Shown here: positions 17,707 to 25,924 of the stretch, piece by piece
How positions within the stretch are numbered: position 1 is the first letter of the stretch
How the letters are laid out: each line of letters begins with the position of its first letter
Assembly: GCF_900109755.1 (NCBI RefSeq)
Contig: NZ_FOAR01000017.1
Coordinates: 15,046 to 79,045, forward strand
DNA length: 64,000 bases
From: Pseudomonas agarici
GTDB taxonomy: Bacteria > Pseudomonadota > Gammaproteobacteria > Pseudomonadales > Pseudomonadaceae
Direction: 5' to 3'
The notes under the pieces: generated by a model
Told to the model about the DNA's origin: nothing
Database searches by the model: none
Seen by the model: only the letters and a program-made list of their open reading frames with translations
Position numbers and translations under genes: made by a program

Positions 17707-19677
17707 TCATTCACTGGTGAGTGCCGTGACCGGGTCGAGTCGGGCAGCTTTGCGGGCCGGCATGAAACCGAAGATGACGCCGGTGATCAGGGCGCAGGCA
17801 AATGCGCCGGACACGGCCGCCAGCGAGAAGGCCACGGCGACTTCGCTCAATACCAGCACCGTGCCGACGAGCAGGGCCAGGGCAATGCCGGTCAGGCCGC
17901 CGACCACCGAGAGCATGATCGCTTCGGTGAGGAACTGACGCATGATGTCGCGCTGACGAGCGCCGGTAGCCATGCGTATGCCGATTTCGCGGGTGCGCTC
18001 ACGCACGGTCATCAACATGATATTCATCACGCCGATGCCGCCGACCAGTAGCGAGATGGCGGCGATGGCGCCAAGCATCAGCGAGAGGGTGTTTTGAGTC
18101 TTGGCCTCTGCCTGGATCATGGCGGCATTGTTGGTCAGTTCGTAGTCGCGCTTGCCGTTATGCAGCTTGAACAGCAGTTCGTCGATGGCCCGTTCGGCTT
18201 CCTTGACCTTGCGGGCATCCTTGGCGGCGATCACCACATATTCAGGGTCGCGGGTGCCGAAGAGGCGGATGCTGGCGGCCGAGTAGGGGATCATAATCCG
18301 TACATCGCTGTCTTTTTCGCCGGAACTGGCACCCTTGCCGGTGAGTACGCCGATGACCTGGAACGGTACGTTCTCGATCAGGATGTACTGCCCCAGCGGA
18401 TTGCTGGCGGTGAACAGTTTTTCCCGGACTTTCTCGCCAATCACCGCTACCGGTGCCGCGTTGGCTTCGTCGGCTTCGGTGAAATAGCTGCCGCTGGCCA
18501 TCGGCCAGTTGAATATGGCGGGAAAGGCGGTGTTGCTGCCGCCGACGTAGACCTTGTAGTCGATGCTGGCGAAACGCACGCTGGCATCGTCGCCGTTGAC
18601 CGGCATGATCATCTTGACCTGGGGCAGGGTTGCCAGCGCCGCCACGTCGTCCAGGCTGATGATGCCGTGCGGCGCTCGCGGGGTGGCGGAGGTGCCGTTG
18701 AGATAAATGATGTTGGAGCCAAAGGCGCCCATCTGGGCCATGACCTGGCGCTTGCTGCCTTCGCCCACGGCGAGCATGACCACGACTGAGGCCACGCCAA
18801 TGATGATGCCGAGCAATGTCAGCGCGGTGCGAAAACGATTGATCCACATAACACGCCAGGCGGCCTGGATGGCATCGACCAGTTCGGCTTTCCAGGCACC
18901 GGTGTGCTCGCTGCCGGCGGTAAGGCGCCGGCGTATGTCGACGGCCTGCAAGGCACCTGGGGCTGTTGGGATCTGGGTATCGGCAAGTGCTTGGGCGCTG
19001 TCACTGACAATCAGGCCGTCGCGGATCTCGATGATGCGCTTGGCCCGCGCCGCGACTTCACGATCATGAGTGATCAGAATCACCACGTGGCCCTGGCTGG
19101 CCAGCTCATCGAGCAAGGTCATCACCTCGGCGCCGCTATGGCTGTCGAGGGCACCCGTGGGTTCGTCGGCGAGGATGATGTGGCCGCCGTTCATCAACGC
19201 TCGCGCAATGGATACCCGCTGCTGTTGACCGCCGGACAGTTGGTGGGGGCGATTGTCTGTACGTTCCGCCAGTCCCAGGCGAGCCAGCAGGGCGGCGGCT
19301 CGGCTGTGTCGCTCGGTGGCCGGGGTACCGGCATAGATCGCCGGCATCTCGACGTTCTCCTGGGCCGATCCGGATGGAATCAGGTGGTAACCCTGGAATA
19401 CAAAGCCGAATGCCTCGCGGCGGAGCCAGGCCAGCTCGTCGCTGTCCAGTCCGGCCACGTCTTCGCCAGCGAAGCGGTAGCGACCCGAGGTGGGGCGATC
19501 CAGGCAACCGAGAATGTTCATCAGTGTCGACTTGCCGGAGCCGGAAGCCCCCACGATCGCCACGAACTCCCCTGCATGGATCGACAGGCTGATACCGCGC
19601 AGTACCTCCACCAGCGGCTTGTCGGCGCCGCCATAGGCTTTGCGAATGTCTTGCAGGTCAATCAGTGGCGTTTGCAT
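17707..19677 (-). CDS. pvdT: PvdT, MacB-type ABC transporter of the pyoverdine efflux system
   Basis: A 656-residue fusion of an N-terminal ATPase and a MacB-type permease. The ATPase (about residues 1-230) has Walker A GASGSGKS, signature LSGGQQQRVSIARAL and Walker B ILADEPTGALD. The permease has a first transmembrane helix near residue 285, a large periplasmic domain, and three C-terminal helices (LMLGAIAAISLLVGGIGVMN, VGGLTGIALALLVGTVLVL, AVSGAFACALITGVIFGFMP). PvdT energises export of newly made and recycled pyoverdine through PvdR and OpmQ. Its ATG directly follows the pvdR stop (TGAATG), indicating translational coupling. Confidence 0.94.
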   Translation of the reverse strand: MQTPLIDLQDIRKAYGGADKPLVEVLRGISLSIHAGEFVAIVGASGSGKSTLMNILGCLDRPTSGRYRFAGEDVAGLDSDELAWLRREAFGFVFQGYHLIPSGSAQENVEMPAIYAGTPATERHSRAAALLARLGLAERTDNRPHQLSGGQQQRVSIARALMNGGHIILADEPTGALDSHSGAEVMTLLDELASQGHVVILITHDREVAARAKRIIEIRDGLIVSDSAQALADTQIPTAPGALQAVDIRRRLTAGSEHTGAWKAELVDAIQAAWRVMWINRFRTALTLLGIIIGVASVVVMLAVGEGSKRQVMAQMGAFGSNIIYLNGTSATPRAPHGIISLDDVAALATLPQVKMIMPVNGDDASVRFASIDYKVYVGGSNTAFPAIFNWPMASGSYFTEADEANAAPVAVIGEKVREKLFTASNPLGQYILIENVPFQVIGVLTGKGASSGEKDSDVRIMIPYSAASIRLFGTRDPEYVVIAAKDARKVKEAERAIDELLFKLHNGKRDYELTNNAAMIQAEAKTQNTLSLMLGAIAAISLLVGGIGVMNIMLMTVRERTREIGIRMATGARQRDIMRQFLTEAIMLSVVGGLTGIALALLVGTVLVLSEVAVAFSLAAVSGAFACALITGVIFGFMPARKAARLDPVTALTSE

Positions 19678-20850
19678 TCAACCTCCATGGCCGACGGCGG
19701 GGCCAATCAGCAGGTGATCGCCTTCGTCGAGTCCATCGAGGATCTGCACGCGCAAACGGTCGCTGATACCGGTGCGGACCTGACGTTGTTCAATCGCGCC
19801 ATTGCGGGCCACGACCTGCACGGTCTGCTCGCCGCCCGGTGCGTCGCGATGCAGGGCGGCCACCGGCGCGGTCAATACGTTCTGCTGGTGGTTTGCGACA
19901 AAGAATACCTGGGTGGTCATCTCGGCCATCAGGGCCTGGTCGTTGTTGTCCACGTCGAGCAGGACGGTGTAGAGCACCACCCGGCCACTCCCGCTTTTGC
20001 CCGTGCTGGCGGGGCCGCCGCCGGCCTGGTTGGACTGGTCCAGGGGTTTGGGCGGCACCGGCAGAATCTGTCGGACCGTGCTGGTCCAGCGCCTGCTGCC
20101 ACCGCTGAGGGTGGTGAAGTAGGCGTTCATACCGGGTTTGACATGGCCGATATCGGCTTCGGAGACTTCGGCCCATACCGTCATGGCTGACAGCTTGGCG
20201 ATCCGTAGGATCAATGGTGTCTGTTGCTGGGCATTAAGGGTCTGGCCTTCACGGGCGTCCAGAGCGACGACCGTACCCGCCATCGGGGCAAAGATACGCG
20301 TGTAACCCAGCTCGGCTTCATCGCTGCGCAGGCTCGCTTGGGCCTGGAGGATCTGAGCCTGGAACATGTCGATCCGAGCCTGGGTGGTGCGCAGTTGTGC
20401 TTCGGCGCTCTGCACGTCTTCATCACGGGTTGCGCCTCCCGCGGCGAGATGCTTCTGGCGTTGATATTGCTGGCGGGCCAGGTCATGTTGGGCACGTTGC
20501 TCCTGGAGCTGAGCCTTGAGATTTTCGATGGAGTAGCGCCCGGCATCCAGCCTGGCTTTCTGCGTTGAGGGATCTATTTCCACCAGCAACTGGCCTTCCC
20601 GGACCTGATCGCCGACGTCCACATGAATTTTCTGAATCTGCCCGGAGGCCTGGGCACCGACGTCAACGTAACGGCGCGGCTGCAAGGTGCCCAGGGCGGT
20701 GACGCTGCTTTCTATGTCGCCGCGAGTGACCTGGACCGTGGAGAGTTTATCGCGCCCTGCAGGCATGAACTGCCAGGTTGCGATCGCGACCACGGGAATC
20801 AGGCAAAGGGTGGCGAGCAGCGCGCATCGGGCGTTTCGGCGATGTTTCAT
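19678..20850 (-). CDS. pvdR: PvdR, periplasmic adaptor of the PvdRT-OpmQ efflux system
   Basis: A membrane-fusion (HlyD/MacA-like) adaptor of 390 residues. An N-terminal membrane anchor (CALLATLCLIPVVAIATWQF) is followed by a lipoyl-like half-motif (VGAQASGQIQKIHVDVGDQV), a coiled-coil hairpin (about residues 95-190, including QLQEQRAQHDLARQQYQRQK), the second lipoyl half (APMAGTVVALDAREGQTL) and beta-barrel domains. It bridges PvdT and OpmQ in the periplasm. It is first in the pvdR-pvdT-opmQ operon, with a perfect PvdS box 107-130 bases upstream. Confidence 0.94.
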   Translation of the reverse strand: MKHRRNARCALLATLCLIPVVAIATWQFMPAGRDKLSTVQVTRGDIESSVTALGTLQPRRYVDVGAQASGQIQKIHVDVGDQVREGQLLVEIDPSTQKARLDAGRYSIENLKAQLQEQRAQHDLARQQYQRQKHLAAGGATRDEDVQSAEAQLRTTQARIDMFQAQILQAQASLRSDEAELGYTRIFAPMAGTVVALDAREGQTLNAQQQTPLILRIAKLSAMTVWAEVSEADIGHVKPGMNAYFTTLSGGSRRWTSTVRQILPVPPKPLDQSNQAGGGPASTGKSGSGRVVLYTVLLDVDNNDQALMAEMTTQVFFVANHQQNVLTAPVAALHRDAPGGEQTVQVVARNGAIEQRQVRTGISDRLRVQILDGLDEGDHLLIGPAVGHGG

Positions 20851-20956
20851 GCAGGGTTCCGGCCAGTGGAAGTCGGCCCGTTACCCCTTGCCGGATAGCG
20901 GTTTCCAGCGGGGCAGGCTGTCGGGCGAGCGACAGGTACGGGTAGCTGTTCAATAG

Positions 20957-20980
20957 ACGAGGGTATGAAAGAGGAATTTA
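20957..20980 (-). promoter_or_regulatory. PvdS box of pvdRT-opmQ
   Basis: Minus-strand TAAAT (20980-20976), N16, CGT (20959-20957); a perfect consensus upstream of pvdR. Confidence 0.9.
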
Positions 20981-21046
20981 AGCCTTTCCTGGGCCCTGTT
21001 TATCAGGGTATTTCCCGTTTGTTCTGCGCCGCCACTTTAAATCTAT

Positions 21047-21065
21047 ATGAGAATTACTATAATTA
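21047..21065 (+). promoter_or_regulatory. Fur-box-like site before fpvI
   Basis: The AT-rich sequence ATGAGAATTACTATAATTA resembles a Fur site and lies about 85 bases before the fpvI start, consistent with Fur repression of this sigma gene. It is a partial match only. Confidence 0.5.
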
Positions 21066-21149
21066 CGTGTTTTCAAGCTGCCATTATCGACCCCTTTGTC
21101 GTTGATAGGCCTCAAGGACAAATGCTGGCGGGTATCGCGGCTGGGAATC

Positions 21150-21638
21150 ATGGTGGAAAACTACTATCGCGAGCTGGTGTGTTTCCTGAACGCCAGGCTG
21201 GGCAACCGCCAGGCTGCCGAAGATGTGGTGCATGACGCTTATCTGCGGGTCCTGGAGCGCTCCAGCCAGACTCCGATCCAGCAGCCGCGGGCGTTTCTGT
21301 ATCGCACTGCGCTGAACCTGGCGATCGACGATCATCGGCGTAACGTCATGCGCCGGGTCGAGTCTCTGGATGCCCTCGACCAGGAGGAGCGTTTTTTCAT
21401 GCCTTCGCCCCAGGCCTCGATGGATCATGGCCAGCGCCTGGACATGTTGCAGCGGGCCATGGCCGAATTGCCGGCACTGTGTCGCCAGAGCTTCACGCTG
21501 CGCAAGCTCGAAGGCCTCTCGCATCAGGAAATTGCCGAGCGCCTGGGCATTTCCCGCAGCCTGGTGGAGAAACACATCGTCAATGCCATGAAGCATTGCC
21601 GGGTACGCCTGCGTCAGTGGGACAGCAGCGGTCGCTAA
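21150..21638 (+). CDS. fpvI: FpvI, ECF sigma factor for the ferripyoverdine receptor gene
   Basis: A 162-residue FecI-type ECF sigma factor. Region 2 includes NRQAAEDVVHDAYLRVLER and FLYRTALNLAIDDHRR; region 4 ends in LEGLSHQEIAERLGISRSLVEKHIVNAMKHCR, a helix-turn-helix. It starts MVENYYRELVCFLN at ATG 21150, which fits the family; the frame is open 18 codons further up. It differs from PvdS, whose region 2 reads differently, so FpvI is the better call. In P. aeruginosa FpvI drives fpvA under control of the anti-sigma factor FpvR; no fpvR gene is in the window. The pvdA PvdS box overlaps its stop codon. Confidence 0.85.
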   Translation: MVENYYRELVCFLNARLGNRQAAEDVVHDAYLRVLERSSQTPIQQPRAFLYRTALNLAIDDHRRNVMRRVESLDALDQEERFFMPSPQASMDHGQRLDMLQRAMAELPALCRQSFTLRKLEGLSHQEIAERLGISRSLVEKHIVNAMKHCRVRLRQWDSSGR

Positions 21639-21659
21639 ATTTTTTTTCATGGTCCTCGT
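21636..21659 (+). promoter_or_regulatory. PvdS box of pvdA, overlapping the fpvI stop codon
   Basis: TAAAT (21636-21640) begins inside the TAA stop of fpvI, followed by 16 bases and CGT (21657-21659). It lies about 93 bases upstream of the pvdA start. Confidence 0.9.
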
Positions 21660-21751
21660 TCCTACTCAACAGACGACCTGTGCAGGCGCCGCAGGTCACT
21701 TGGGTTTTCCCTTTTCCCCATGCACCGGGGCTTATCCAGAGGACACTGGAA

Positions 21752-23089
21752 ATGACACAGGCAATCGCATCGGCCATCGTTCACGATCTGATCGGCGTTG
21801 GTTTTGGCCCCTCCAACCTGGCCCTGGCTATTGCCCTGCAGGAACACGGGCAGGTCCACGGTGAGCTGGAGGTGTTGTTCCTGGACAAGCAGGCCGACTA
21901 TCGCTGGCATGGCAACACCCTGGTAACCCAGAGCGAATTGCAGATTTCCTTCCTCAAGGACCTGGTGACCCTGCGCAATCCCACCAGCCCCTATTCGTTC
22001 GTCAACTATCTGAAGGCCCACGGTCGCCTGGTGGACTTCATCAACCTGGGCACCTTCTACCCCTGCCGCATGGAGTTCAACGACTACCTGCGCTGGGTCG
22101 CCGGGCATTTCCAGGCGCAGAGCCGCTATGGTGAAGAGGTGCTGGCCATCGAGCCGATCTTGCATCAGCAGCAGGTCGACGCGTTGCGGGTGATTTCCCG
22201 CAACAGTCAGGGCGAGCAGTTTGTCCGTAACGCCCGTTCGGTGGTGGTCAGCGCCGGTGGCACACCACGCATTCCCCAGGCGTTCAAGGCGCTGAAGGAT
22301 GATGATCGGGTGTTCCACCACTCGCAGTACCTGGAGCGCATGGCCAAACAGGCTTGCGTGAGCGGCGCGCCGATGCGCATCGCGATCATCGGTGGCGGGC
22401 AGAGCGCGGCGGAAGCCTTTATCGACCTCAACGACAGCTACCCCTCGGTGCAGGTGGATTGGATCCTGCGCGGTTCGGCGCTGAAACCGGCCGACGACAG
22501 CCCATTCGTCAACGAAGTGTTCTCACCGGAGTTCACTGACCTGATCTACCAGCAGAACACCGCTGAGCGCGAGCGCCTGATCAACGAGTACCAGAGCACC
22601 AACTATTCGGTCGTGGACATCGACTTGATCGAGCGCATCTACGGGATCTTCTATCGCCAGAAAGTCGCGGGCATGCAACGTCACACTTTTCGTAGCCTGA
22701 CCACCGTCGAGTGTGCCAGTGCCGGTGAGGCGGGGGTCGAGCTGGCGCTGCGCAACACGGCCAGTGGCGAGTTGGGCGCTCATCGGTATGATGGGGTGAT
22801 CCTGGCCACCGGCTATGAACGCCAGAGCCACCGCCAGTTGCTGGCGCCGTTGGCGGAGTACTTGGGCGACTACGAGGTCAACCGCGACTACCGCCTGGTC
22901 ACCGACGAGCGCTGCAAGGCCGGTATTTACATGCAGGGATTCTGTCAGGCCAGCCATGGCCTGAGCGACACCTTGCTGTCGGTATTGCCGATCCGCGCCG
23001 AGGAAATCGCCACGTCGCTGTACCGGCACGGTCGCCAGCGCGACCAGAGGCGTTCGGTGCGGGATCGGTTGCTGGCGACGGCGAATTGA
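21752..23089 (+). CDS. pvdA: PvdA, L-ornithine N5-monooxygenase
   Basis: A flavin-dependent hydroxylase that converts L-ornithine to N5-hydroxyornithine, the precursor of the hydroxamate iron ligands of pyoverdine. The 445-residue protein has the FAD motif GVGFGPSNLALAIA near residue 17, the substrate/flavin segment SELQISFLKDLVTLRNPTSP, the NADPH motif IAIIGGGQSAAEAF near residue 210 and the C-terminal ATGYER motif of this family. The start MTQAIASAIVHDLIGVGFGP matches known PvdA proteins, with AGAGG seven bases before ATG 21752. It follows fpvI and has its own PvdS promoter. It is cytosolic. Confidence 0.97.
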   Translation: MTQAIASAIVHDLIGVGFGPSNLALAIALQEHGQVHGELEVLFLDKQADYRWHGNTLVTQSELQISFLKDLVTLRNPTSPYSFVNYLKAHGRLVDFINLGTFYPCRMEFNDYLRWVAGHFQAQSRYGEEVLAIEPILHQQQVDALRVISRNSQGEQFVRNARSVVVSAGGTPRIPQAFKALKDDDRVFHHSQYLERMAKQACVSGAPMRIAIIGGGQSAAEAFIDLNDSYPSVQVDWILRGSALKPADDSPFVNEVFSPEFTDLIYQQNTAERERLINEYQSTNYSVVDIDLIERIYGIFYRQKVAGMQRHTFRSLTTVECASAGEAGVELALRNTASGELGAHRYDGVILATGYERQSHRQLLAPLAEYLGDYEVNRDYRLVTDERCKAGIYMQGFCQASHGLSDTLLSVLPIRAEEIATSLYRHGRQRDQRRSVRDRLLATAN

Positions 23090-23397
23090 GCCCAACTGCC
23101 GTGCCGGCGCCGGAGCACTACCGACTGACCCGAGCGGCGTGGCCGTTTCCTGCTGTGGCGCCATAATCTTCCGTTCCGCCGGGATGGTTTTGGGATTATT
23201 CCTACATATCTCGCTAGGGGGCGCCCGCTAAAGTGCCTGCCCCATCCGGCGATGGCTGAGGGATAGACGCCGTTTGTCGAGGCAAGTATCCCGGAACTTT
23301 CCTACACTGTATTTCGTTGGATTCCCTTCCCTTACTGATCGATGCAAGCACGTTCCCGTCTTTAGCCGTGGCCGGCGTACTTCTCAAGGATTTGCGG
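23090..23397 (+). other. Intergenic region between pvdA and the response-regulator gene
   Basis: No convincing gene or terminator is seen in these 308 bases. TTCCTACA occurs twice, at 23199-23206 and 23299-23306, exactly 100 bases apart; the second copy lies about 92 bases before the downstream start and could be a binding site or a promoter part. Confidence 0.4.
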
Positions 23398-24024
23398 ATG
23401 CGTAACGCACTGATTGTGGATGATCACCCGTTTGTTCGTCTGGCGATCAAGATACTGCTGGAGAAACTCGGTTTTGAGGTGCTGGCCGAGGCCGACAATG
23501 GCGTCGACGCGGTGCAGCGAGCCCGCGAGCTCGAACCGCAGCTAATCGTGATGGACCTGAATATTCCCCGGCTCGATGGCCTGGAAGTGATTACTCGGAT
23601 TGTCACCCTGGGACTGTCGAGCAAGATTGTGGTGCTGACCGAGCAAGCGCCGCAATTCTATGCCGAACGCTGCATGCGCGCCGGTGCGCTGGGCTTCGTT
23701 TCCAAGACCGCTGAGCTCGACGAGCTACAACTGGCGGTGCAGGCGGTGATGCTCAACAAAAGTTTCTTCCCGCGCCTGGAAGACCGCGGGCGCACAAAGG
23801 CCAGTGTCAACGAATCCGAGTCGCGGCAGATCGAGAATCTCAGCAACCGCGAACTGAGCATCCTGCGCTATATCGCCCGTGGCATGAAGAACAAGGAGAT
23901 CAGCGAGTTGATGCTGCTGAGCGACAAGACGGTCAGCACCTACAAGACCCGTCTGATCGACAAACTGAACCTCAAGTCAGTGGTTGCGCTGGCGGAATTT
24001 GCCAAGCGCAACCATCTGATCTGA
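23398..24024 (+). CDS. NarL/BvgA-type response regulator
   Basis: A two-component response regulator, 208 residues. The N-terminal receiver has the acidic pair in VDDHP (about residues 7-11), the phospho-acceptor Asp in VMDLNIPRLDG (about residue 54), and Thr and Lys in VVLTEQA and FVSKTAE. The C-terminal LuxR-type helix-turn-helix is LSNRELSILRYIARGMKNKEISELMLLSDKTVSTYKTRL, about residues 145-185. ATG 23398 is supported by AAGGA seven bases upstream. No sensor kinase is adjacent, so its signal is unknown. It resembles BvgA/EvgA-like orphan regulators common in Pseudomonas. Confidence 0.88.
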   Translation: MRNALIVDDHPFVRLAIKILLEKLGFEVLAEADNGVDAVQRARELEPQLIVMDLNIPRLDGLEVITRIVTLGLSSKIVVLTEQAPQFYAERCMRAGALGFVSKTAELDELQLAVQAVMLNKSFFPRLEDRGRTKASVNESESRQIENLSNRELSILRYIARGMKNKEISELMLLSDKTVSTYKTRLIDKLNLKSVVALAEFAKRNHLI

Positions 24025-24048
24025 GCAGCCGGACCTGAGCGGTGCGGT

Positions 24049-24852
24049 TCAGTCCCAGTCTGGGGTGATGCCCTTGGGGCTGGTCAGGCGGTGGCCACGC
24101 TCCAGGCCGTCGATGGCTGTCATGTCGGCAGCGCTTAGGCGCAAGTCGCAGGCTTTGAGGTTGCTGGCCAGGTTTTCGCGTCGGGTCGAGGACGGAATCA
24201 CCGCATAACCCTTCTGCATCGCCCAGGCCAACGTTACTTGGGCCGGGGTGGCTTGGTGTTGCACGGCGATCTGCTGGATCAGCGGGTCTTTCAACACCTC
24301 GCCATAGGCCAGGGTCATGTAGGAGGTGATCTGCATGCCCTGGCTGTGGGCAAACTCCACCACCTTGCGGTTTTGCAGATAGGGGTGCAGTTCGATCTGG
24401 TTGGTGGCGATGTGTTCGGCACCGACGGCGGCGATGGCCTGTTTCATCAGGTCGATGGTGAAGTTGGACACACCGATCTGGCGAGTCAGGCCCAGTTGCT
24501 TGGCTTCCCGCAGCGCACCCATGAATTCCTCGACCGGCACCTGGTTTTCGGGCGATGGCCAGTGGATCAGAGTCAAGTCCAGGTAATCGGTTCGCAGCTT
24601 GCGCAGGCTTTCCTTGAGGCTGGGTATCAGCGCTTGCCTGGAAAAATTGTCGACCCAGATCTTGCTGGTGATGAACAATTCGTCGCGGGCTACGCCGCTG
24701 GCGGCGACGGTCTGGCCGACCTCGGCTTCATTCTCGTAGATCTGTGCGGTATCGATGACCCGATAGCCCAGTTCGAGGGCGGTGCTGACCGAATCGATGA
24801 CAACCTGGCCCTGCAGGCGGAACGTACCAAGGCCGAAGGCGGGAACAGACAT
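24049..24852 (-). CDS. dkgB: 2,5-diketo-D-gluconate reductase B (aldo/keto reductase)
   Basis: A 267-residue NADPH-dependent aldo/keto reductase, the same length as E. coli DkgB and very similar along its length. The catalytic tetrad is visible: Asp and Tyr in VIDTAQIYENEAEVG, Lys in ITSKIW, His in LTLIHWPSP. The cofactor region near the C-terminus reads AVIPSSTRRENLASNLKA. The likely role is reduction of diketogluconate and other small carbonyl compounds such as methylglyoxal in the cytosol. ATG 24852 has CAGGAG seven bases upstream; the frame is open further up but lacks a better site. It is convergent with the response regulator. Confidence 0.9.
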   Translation of the reverse strand: MSVPAFGLGTFRLQGQVVIDSVSTALELGYRVIDTAQIYENEAEVGQTVAASGVARDELFITSKIWVDNFSRQALIPSLKESLRKLRTDYLDLTLIHWPSPENQVPVEEFMGALREAKQLGLTRQIGVSNFTIDLMKQAIAAVGAEHIATNQIELHPYLQNRKVVEFAHSQGMQITSYMTLAYGEVLKDPLIQQIAVQHQATPAQVTLAWAMQKGYAVIPSSTRRENLASNLKACDLRLSAADMTAIDGLERGHRLTSPKGITPDWD

Positions 24853-24944
24853 AGGTGACTCCTGGAATAGGAACGGTCCGCGAGTATCCCCATTCCTATC
24901 TTTGAGAAAAATAGACGATGGGGAAAAGGACTCTTTACCCATAA

Positions 24945-25184
24945 TCACGAATGCTCGCCTGGTCCCCGCACCCGTGCGCCAGGGGCGCTGTAGCTGAGCA
25001 AGTCGCCCGGTTGGCAGTCCAGGTAAGCGCAGATTGCTTCCAGCGTCGACAATCTAAAGCCTTTGACCTTGCCCTGTTTGAGCAGGGACAGGTTCTGTTC
25101 AGTAATGTCGATGGCTGCCGCGAGGTCTTTGGATTTGACCTTGCGCAAGGCGAGCATGACATCGAGCTTGATTTCAATCGGCAT
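24945..25184 (-). CDS. Small XRE-type (YozG-like) transcriptional regulator
   Basis: A 79-residue protein made almost only of a Cro/C1-type helix-turn-helix: LRKVKSKDLAAAIDITEQNLSLLKQGKVKGFRLSTLEAICAYLDCQPGDLL. The PGDLL ending is typical of this small family. AGGA lies seven bases before ATG 25184. It starts nine bases after the stop of the DUF2975 membrane protein gene, a well-known two-gene arrangement, so the pair is probably one operon with the regulator controlling it. Confidence 0.85.
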   Translation of the reverse strand: MPIEIKLDVMLALRKVKSKDLAAAIDITEQNLSLLKQGKVKGFRLSTLEAICAYLDCQPGDLLSYSAPGARVRGPGEHS

Positions 25185-25193
25185 CGACGCGTC

Positions 25194-25745
25194 CTAGACG
25201 AACTGCTGGTTTTCACGGGCCAGCGAGCAGGCATTGTAGAGAATTTTCGCGATCAGCATGATCGATGCGGCAAGAAATAGGGCTACCACCTGCGACGGGC
25301 TGAAGCCCAGGGTCAGCAGACGCTGGCCTGGCGGCATCAGGAACGTCATCCATACGCTCAGGGCCGGCTCTAGCAGGAGCGTGGCCAATACCCAGAAGCC
25401 GACATTCTTTCCAACCTGCCCCAGTCGTTCGGCCGATTCCGCCGAAAAGTAGTCGCCACGACTGTAAACCTGGAACAGCGCGCGCAAGGCAAACAGGCCC
25501 CTGGCGAGGATCAGCAAGGGAATGCTGGACAACAGGATACAACCCGCTACTTGCCATCCCGGCATCTGTTCGACACTCACCTCGAAATGGCCGGCCGTCG
25601 AGGCCAGGTTGAAGCCGATTCCATAGGTGCTAACAAGGCTGGGGTAGAACCAGCAGGCGATGTTGACCAGCAACATCGCGATGATCAGCAGCAAGGTTGC
25701 AGAGGCAAGAAACCGGCTGTGATTTGCCAGGCGATCGGGTGTCAT
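25194..25745 (-). CDS. DUF2975 family four-helix membrane protein
   Basis: A 183-residue inner-membrane protein with four predicted transmembrane helices: about residues 10-33 (FLASATLLLIIAMLLVNIAC), 63-87 (WQVAGCILLSSIPLLILARG), 113-135 and 145-170 (VVALFLAASIMLIAKILYNA). The loop between helices two and three (YSRGDYFSAESAERLGQVG) is typical of DUF2975. Function is unknown. AAGGA lies before ATG 25745. It is followed immediately by an XRE regulator in the same operon. Confidence 0.85.
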   Translation of the reverse strand: MTPDRLANHSRFLASATLLLIIAMLLVNIACWFYPSLVSTYGIGFNLASTAGHFEVSVEQMPGWQVAGCILLSSIPLLILARGLFALRALFQVYSRGDYFSAESAERLGQVGKNVGFWVLATLLLEPALSVWMTFLMPPGQRLLTLGFSPSQVVALFLAASIMLIAKILYNACSLARENQQFV

Positions 25746-25870
25746 GTCATGTCCTTTCGAGGGTTGAGGGAAGCCGTCGCGTGCCAGGGGCGATCAGCTC
25801 TGACATAACTGTATTAGGATGATTAATTATTGTAAAACGATAATTTTATTGATTTTGTAACGTGATCGTC

Positions 25871-25901
25871 GATCGCTCCCACGCAGGAGGCGGAAGCGAT
25901 C
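25871..25901. repeat. Inverted repeat (REP-like) between operons
   Basis: GATCGCT and AGCGATC form a 7-bp stem around a GC-rich loop containing ACGCAGGAGGCGG, reminiscent of Pseudomonas REP sequences. No U-run follows on either strand. Confidence 0.35.
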
Positions 25902-25924
25902 GGCAGGGTCCGGGCCACCAGCGA

